Assembly (NCBI GenBank): GCA_910587285.1 | Contig: CAJULM010000002.1 | Coordinates: 113,116-138,115 of the forward strand | Source of the DNA: an uncultured Oscillospiraceae bacterium | Lineage (GTDB): Bacteria > Bacillota > Clostridia > Oscillospirales > Oscillospiraceae | Reading direction: 5' to 3' | DNA length: 25,000 bases | In this document: positions 21,624 through 25,000 of the stretch, in pieces | Layout of the letters: the number at the start of each line of letters is the position of its first letter | Position numbering within the stretch: position 1 is the stretch's first letter | The notes under the pieces: generated by a model | Seen by the model: only the letters and a program-made list of their open reading frames with translations | What the model was told of the DNA's origin: nothing | Databases searched by the model: none | Program-made: the position numbers and the translations under genes

Positions 21624-22547
21624 ATGCTGGAATCCCTTTTTGTGGTGGGCGGCAGCGTACTCACCCTGTTTTTGCTCATGTCGGTGGGCTTCCTGTTCGG
21701 GCGGATGGGTCTGCTGTCCGGCGATACGCTGTCTCAGGTATCCCGCATCCTGCTGTATGTGGTCACCCCCTGCATCATGCTCACCTCCTTTGAGGTGGAG
21801 CGCACCGCGGAAAACCAAGCCCAGCTGCTGGCCGCTCTGGCAGCCATGGCGGGACTTTACGTGGCGTATATGCTGCTGTCCCAGGTCCTATTCCCCCGGG
21901 CGGGCGAGGCCCACCAGGGCATTATGCGCTTTGCCGCCGTCTACGGCAACGCCGGGTTCATGGGCCTGCCCCTGATCCAGTCCGTCATGGGAGACGAGGC
22001 CATGATGGTGGCGGTGGTGGGTCTGGGCATTTTCAACGCGGTCTCCTGGACCCAGGGGCGCGCCCTCATCGGCGGGCGCAAGGAGCTGTCCCTGAAAAAG
22101 CTCGCCCTGAACCCCGGCATCATCGGCTTTGTGGGCGGGCTGCTGCTGTACTTTACCGGCTGGCGCTTCCCCGGCCCGTTGGACAGCGCCGTGGCCTATC
22201 TGGGCAGCCTGAACACCCCTCTGGCCATGGTAGTTATCGGCGGGCAGATGGCCCAGGCCGACCTGGTGAAAGTTTTCTCCACCAGGAAGCTCTACCTGGT
22301 GTCCGCCGTCAAGCTCCTGGCCGTGCCGATGCTCACCGCCCTGGCGCTGCTCCCCTTCCGGCCGGACCCGGTGATTTACGTAGCCGCGGTGATTTTAGCC
22401 GGCTGCCCCACCGCTGGGGCGACCAGCCTGTTTGCCCAGAGCATGGGCAAGGACGCCGCTCTCGCCGCCCAGCAGGTTACACTGTCCACCCTGCTGTGCG
22501 TCGTCACCCTGCCGGTGATGGCCTCTCTGGCCCAGCTGCTCATCTAA
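21624..22547 (+). CDS. AEC-family transporter (auxin efflux carrier type)
   Basis: A 307-residue integral membrane permease with about ten hydrophobic segments. It has the bacterial AEC layout: an N-terminal bundle (VGFLFGRMGLLSGDTLSQVSRI, then YVVTPCIMLTSF), the conserved YGNAGFMGLPL crossover region, GIFNAVSW, a middle loop (KKLALNPGIIGFVGGLLL), and the C-terminal bundle with LNTPLAMVVIGGQMA and CPTAGATSLFAQ. Relatives export or import organic acids such as malate; the substrate here is not known. GAAGG lies about 10 bases before the ATG. It has its own promoter and is followed after 21 bases by the second permease, probably in one transcript. Confidence 0.92.
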   Translation: MLESLFVVGGSVLTLFLLMSVGFLFGRMGLLSGDTLSQVSRILLYVVTPCIMLTSFEVERTAENQAQLLAALAAMAGLYVAYMLLSQVLFPRAGEAHQGIMRFAAVYGNAGFMGLPLIQSVMGDEAMMVAVVGLGIFNAVSWTQGRALIGGRKELSLKKLALNPGIIGFVGGLLLYFTGWRFPGPLDSAVAYLGSLNTPLAMVVIGGQMAQADLVKVFSTRKLYLVSAVKLLAVPMLTALALLPFRPDPVIYVAAVILAGCPTAGATSLFAQSMGKDAALAAQQVTLSTLLCVVTLPVMASLAQLLI

Positions 22548-22568
22548 CTTTTACAAGGAGGCGTGCGC

Positions 22569-23750
22569 ATGGAATACTCTCAGCTCACCTGGCCGGAACG
22601 GGCGCAGCTCTGGCTGCGCCTCGGCCTGCGGGGCGCCTTGCTGGCCGGGGGAATCGCCCTGTTTATTTTCGTGGGCCTGCCCCTGGCCTCTCTGCTCAGC
22701 CCCTTTTTGTTCGCCCTGGTGCTGGCCTGGCTGCTCAACCCGGCGGTGCGCTGGCTCCAGCGGAAAACCAGTATTTCCCGCAAGGTTCTCTCCATGGTGC
22801 TGGTCGTCTTGGTGTTCGCCGTCATCGGCGGGGTGCTGTTCGGCCTGGGGTGGATCGCGGTGGATCAGGTGCGCCTGCTGTTCGACAACCGGCAGTCCCT
22901 GTTGGACGAGCTGCTGCAGGGGCTGGCCGGCGTGGTGAACAGCGTGCAGAGCTGGCTGGCCGGCCTGGGCGGCTTTGTGCCCCAGGAGGTGCTTACCACC
23001 GGCGAGGACCTGATCGACGCATTCCTGCGCTGGGTCCAGGGGCTGGATTTCTCCGGCTGGCTCACTCAAATGGCGGGACAGGCCCCCTCCATGGCCGCCA
23101 ACGTATCCGGCTTCGCCGTGGCGCTGGTGGTGTTCATGATGGCCAGCTACTTCATCACCGGGGACTATCCCCGTCTGCGCTTTGAGCTCACCGACCGGGT
23201 GCCCATGGTGGCCCGGGACTTCTGCCGCTCGGTGAAGGATATCTTCATGAGCGCCTTCGGCGGCTATATCAAGAGCCAGCTCATCCTGTCCTTCGGCGTG
23301 TTCATCATTCTCACCATCGGCTTTCTCCTGATGAAGCAGCCCTACGGCCTGCTGCTGGCTTTCGGCCTGGCCGTGCTGGACTTCATCCCCATCATCGGCG
23401 CCGGCACCGTGATGGTGCCCTGGGCGGTGCTGGATATGGTGCTGGCCCAGTACGGCGAGGCCGCCGCGCTGATGGCGGTGTGGGGTGTGATTGTGGTGTT
23501 CCGCCGCTTTGCCGAGCCAAAAATCCTGGGCGATCAGACCGGGCTGTCCCCCATTCTCTCCCTGGTGGGCATCTATGTGGGCATGAAGGCGGGGGGCGTG
23601 CTGGGCATGGTGGTGGGGCCGCTGCTCCTGCTGGTGCTGATTAACCTGACCAAGCTGGGCATATTCCAGCCGGTGCTGGACGACCTGTCCCTGGCCGCCG
23701 GAGATATCAGCGCCATCCTCCGCTCGGGACGAAAGAAAAACCCCTCTTAA
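22569..23750 (+). CDS. AI-2E family transporter (YtvI-like)
   Basis: A 393-residue polytopic membrane protein of the AI-2E (PerM/YtvI) family. It has N-terminal hydrophobic segments (ALLAGGIALFIFVGLPLASLL), a central stretch of amphipathic helices (about 100-170) and a C-terminal bundle with the family's GGYIKSQLILSF, LDFIPIIGAGTVMVPW and EPKILGDQTGLSPI motifs. The last looks closest to the sporulation-associated YtvI group, though the function of that group is not settled. The start is the ATG at 22569, 7 bases after AAGGAGG (22555-22561); a GTG two codons upstream overlaps the spacer. It ends at a strong terminator. No quorum-sensing role should be assumed from the family name. Confidence 0.92.
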   Translation: MEYSQLTWPERAQLWLRLGLRGALLAGGIALFIFVGLPLASLLSPFLFALVLAWLLNPAVRWLQRKTSISRKVLSMVLVVLVFAVIGGVLFGLGWIAVDQVRLLFDNRQSLLDELLQGLAGVVNSVQSWLAGLGGFVPQEVLTTGEDLIDAFLRWVQGLDFSGWLTQMAGQAPSMAANVSGFAVALVVFMMASYFITGDYPRLRFELTDRVPMVARDFCRSVKDIFMSAFGGYIKSQLILSFGVFIILTIGFLLMKQPYGLLLAFGLAVLDFIPIIGAGTVMVPWAVLDMVLAQYGEAAALMAVWGVIVVFRRFAEPKILGDQTGLSPILSLVGIYVGMKAGGVLGMVVGPLLLLVLINLTKLGIFQPVLDDLSLAAGDISAILRSGRKKNPS

Positions 23751-23755
23751 ACTGC

Positions 23756-23794
23756 GCTGAAAGCCGGCCTGCACACCGGCTTTCAGCTTTTTTT
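23756..23794 (+). terminator. Strong intrinsic terminator after the permease pair
   Basis: A 12-bp perfect stem (23756-23767 with 23776-23787; GCTGAAAGCCGG and its complement) around an 8-base loop, followed at once by seven T residues (23788-23794). Confidence 0.95.
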
Positions 23795-23833
23795 CAGGGT
23801 AAATTCAAAATCATTTTCAGCCTATGACATACT

Positions 23834-23866
23834 CTGGACATAATTTGCGTGTATCTTAATGTCCAG
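23834..23866. promoter_or_regulatory. Inverted repeat upstream of the protease gene, possible operator
   Basis: CTGGACAT (23834-23841) and ATGTCCAG (23859-23866) are exact inverse complements with 17 bases between them. The spacer is AT-rich and holds promoter-like words (CATAAT, TATCTT), but I cannot fix one convincing -35/-10 pair. It could be a regulator binding site or a leader hairpin. The rest of 23795-23944 holds only the ribosome binding site AAGGAG near 23930. Confidence 0.5.
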
Positions 23867-23944
23867 CAGCAGGGGAGCGGCCCACGGCAGCCGCCCCGGC
23901 TTATCAATAGATTTTCAGGCCAACCTGGAAAGGAGATTTTACCC

Positions 23945-25000
23945 ATGTATGATCAGAATCACTTCGACGGCAGCGGCACCTACCACTACAATTATTCTCA
24001 GCCCGCTCAGCCCTCCGACCCTTGGGACCGGCAGACCTCGCCGTCCCAGCCCCCGCAGAAGAAAAAGAGCGGCGCGGGCAGGGCGGTGGCTTTGGTGCTG
24101 TGCTGCGCCCTGGTGGGGGGCGGCGCGGGCGTGGGCGGCGCGGCGGCCTACAGCCACATGAACCGCGCCCCCCAGAGCGAGACCACCATCTACCGCAACG
24201 AGACCAACCCCACCGCCGTGCAGGTGAAGCAGGCCGACGGCCTCACCCCTATGAGCCTGAGTGAGATCAGCGCCGCTTACACCGACTCCTGCGTGTGCAT
24301 CGCGGTGACGGGCATGGCCACCAACGGCTGGTATCAGCAGCCCACCTCCGGCGCGGGCTCCGGCTTCATCATCAGCGAGGACGGCTATATCATCACCAAT
24401 TACCACGTCATCGACGGGGCCACCTCCATTCAGGTGACGCTGAACAACGGCGACACCTACGACGCCAAGCTGGTGGGCGGCGAGGAGCTCAACGACGTGG
24501 CGGTGCTGAAAATCGACGGCGTTTCCGGCCTGAAGCCGGTGGTTCTGGGCGACTCCGACGACCTGGTGGTGGGCGAGCAGGTGTGCACCATCGGCAACGC
24601 CTTGGGCACCCTGTCCTTCTCCCAGACCTCCGGATACGTCTCCTCCACCGGCCGTTCCATCACCATGAGCGACGGCACCGTGATGAACAATATGATTCAG
24701 ACCGACTGCACCATCAACTCCGGCAACTCCGGCGGCCCTCTCTTTGACAGCTATGGGCGCGTGGTGGGCATCACCTCCGCCAAGCTGTCCAATAACGGCT
24801 CCGCCCAGGCCGCCATTGAGGGCATTGGCTTCGCCATCCCCATCAACGACGTGATCGGCATCGTCACCGATTATATGCAGTACGGCTACGTCACCGGCCG
24901 GCCCTACATGGGCATTTTGAACCCCAGAACCGTCACTGAAGACAATATGCAGTACTTCGGCTGGCCCTCCGGCGTGTACGTCAACGGCGTGGAGGAGGGC
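23945..25000 (+). CDS. HtrA/DegP-like membrane-anchored serine protease, cut by the window end
   Basis: The first 352 residues are present. A cytosolic N-terminus rich in Tyr, Gln and Pro (about 1-38) is followed by a KKK stretch and one membrane segment (about 46-69), then an outside trypsin-like domain with the full triad: H154 in TNYHVIDGA, D184 in ELNDVAVLKI and S262 in GNSGGPLFD. A PDZ domain begins at about 318 (GRPYMGI) and runs past the edge. The layout fits Gram-positive HtrA proteases that degrade misfolded exported proteins. The ATG follows AAGGAG by about 9 bases. It lies after a strong terminator, so it should have its own promoter. The C-terminus cannot be judged. Confidence 0.95.
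   Translation, partial: MYDQNHFDGSGTYHYNYSQPAQPSDPWDRQTSPSQPPQKKKSGAGRAVALVLCCALVGGGAGVGGAAAYSHMNRAPQSETTIYRNETNPTAVQVKQADGLTPMSLSEISAAYTDSCVCIAVTGMATNGWYQQPTSGAGSGFIISEDGYIITNYHVIDGATSIQVTLNNGDTYDAKLVGGEELNDVAVLKIDGVSGLKPVVLGDSDDLVVGEQVCTIGNALGTLSFSQTSGYVSSTGRSITMSDGTVMNNMIQTDCTINSGNSGGPLFDSYGRVVGITSAKLSNNGSAQAAIEGIGFAIPINDVIGIVTDYMQYGYVTGRPYMGILNPRTVTEDNMQYFGWPSGVYVNGVEEG

Noticed and set aside
22563..23750. Quorum-sensing (autoinducer-2) exporter role for the AI-2E family gene
   Set aside because: The family name is historical. The sequence is closest to the YtvI-like group, and no quorum-sensing genes are nearby.

Overview
The window looks like chromosomal backbone of a high-GC, Gram-positive, probably spore-forming gut-type clostridium (Oscillospiraceae-like, near Flavonifractor, Oscillibacter or Lawsonibacter; inferred from gene order, GC-rich codons, strong AGGAGG ribosome binding sites, sigma-A-type promoters and a YtvI-type permease). 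No phage, plasmid, CRISPR, rRNA or tRNA genes were seen. The window starts inside a GC-rich repeat and ends inside a protease gene.

Layout. 1-302: non-coding, with two identical 55-bp repeat copies, a long hairpin and a likely promoter. 303-3531 (+): a DUF1846 protein of unknown function, then pyrG (CTP synthase) with its own promoter and a leader hairpin. 3554-4621 (-): ilvE, convergent with pyrG across a shared hairpin. 4744-17393 (+): a very compact run of eleven genes behind one clear promoter: gdpP, rplI, a small zinc-ribbon membrane protein, dnaB, tilS, hpt, ftsH, lepB, an unrecognised membrane protein, metG, tatD. It joins blocks that are separate in Bacillus (gdpP-rplI-dnaB, tilS-hpt-ftsH, metG-tatD) and covers c-di-AMP turnover, translation, replication, purine salvage and membrane protein quality control.

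17394-17900: an AT-rich regulatory island with a near-consensus promoter, a leader containing a terminator-like hairpin, a cold-shock protein gene and a bidirectional terminator. 17897-21492 (-): DUF896, a YlmH-like S4 protein and a Nudix hydrolase, linked by 1- and 4-base overlaps, preceded by an Imm51-like gene and an ABC exporter. A diverged copy of the exporter's 3' end lies on the far side of the Imm51-like gene, so that gene is bracketed by direct repeats. 21493-21623: two divergent promoters whose -35 boxes overlap by five bases. 21624-23794 (+): an AEC-family permease and an AI-2E/YtvI-family permease, closed by a strong terminator. 23945-25000 (+): an HtrA/DegP-like membrane-anchored serine protease cut by the window end, with an inverted repeat in its upstream region.

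Most of the window is ordinary housekeeping sequence. The best candidates for something new are the bracketed Imm51-like gene, the csp leader terminator, the overlapping divergent promoters, the GC-rich palindromic repeat family (one cluster at the window start and a diverged member inside the gdpP-rplI gap), and two unrecognised small or membrane genes inside the essential operon.
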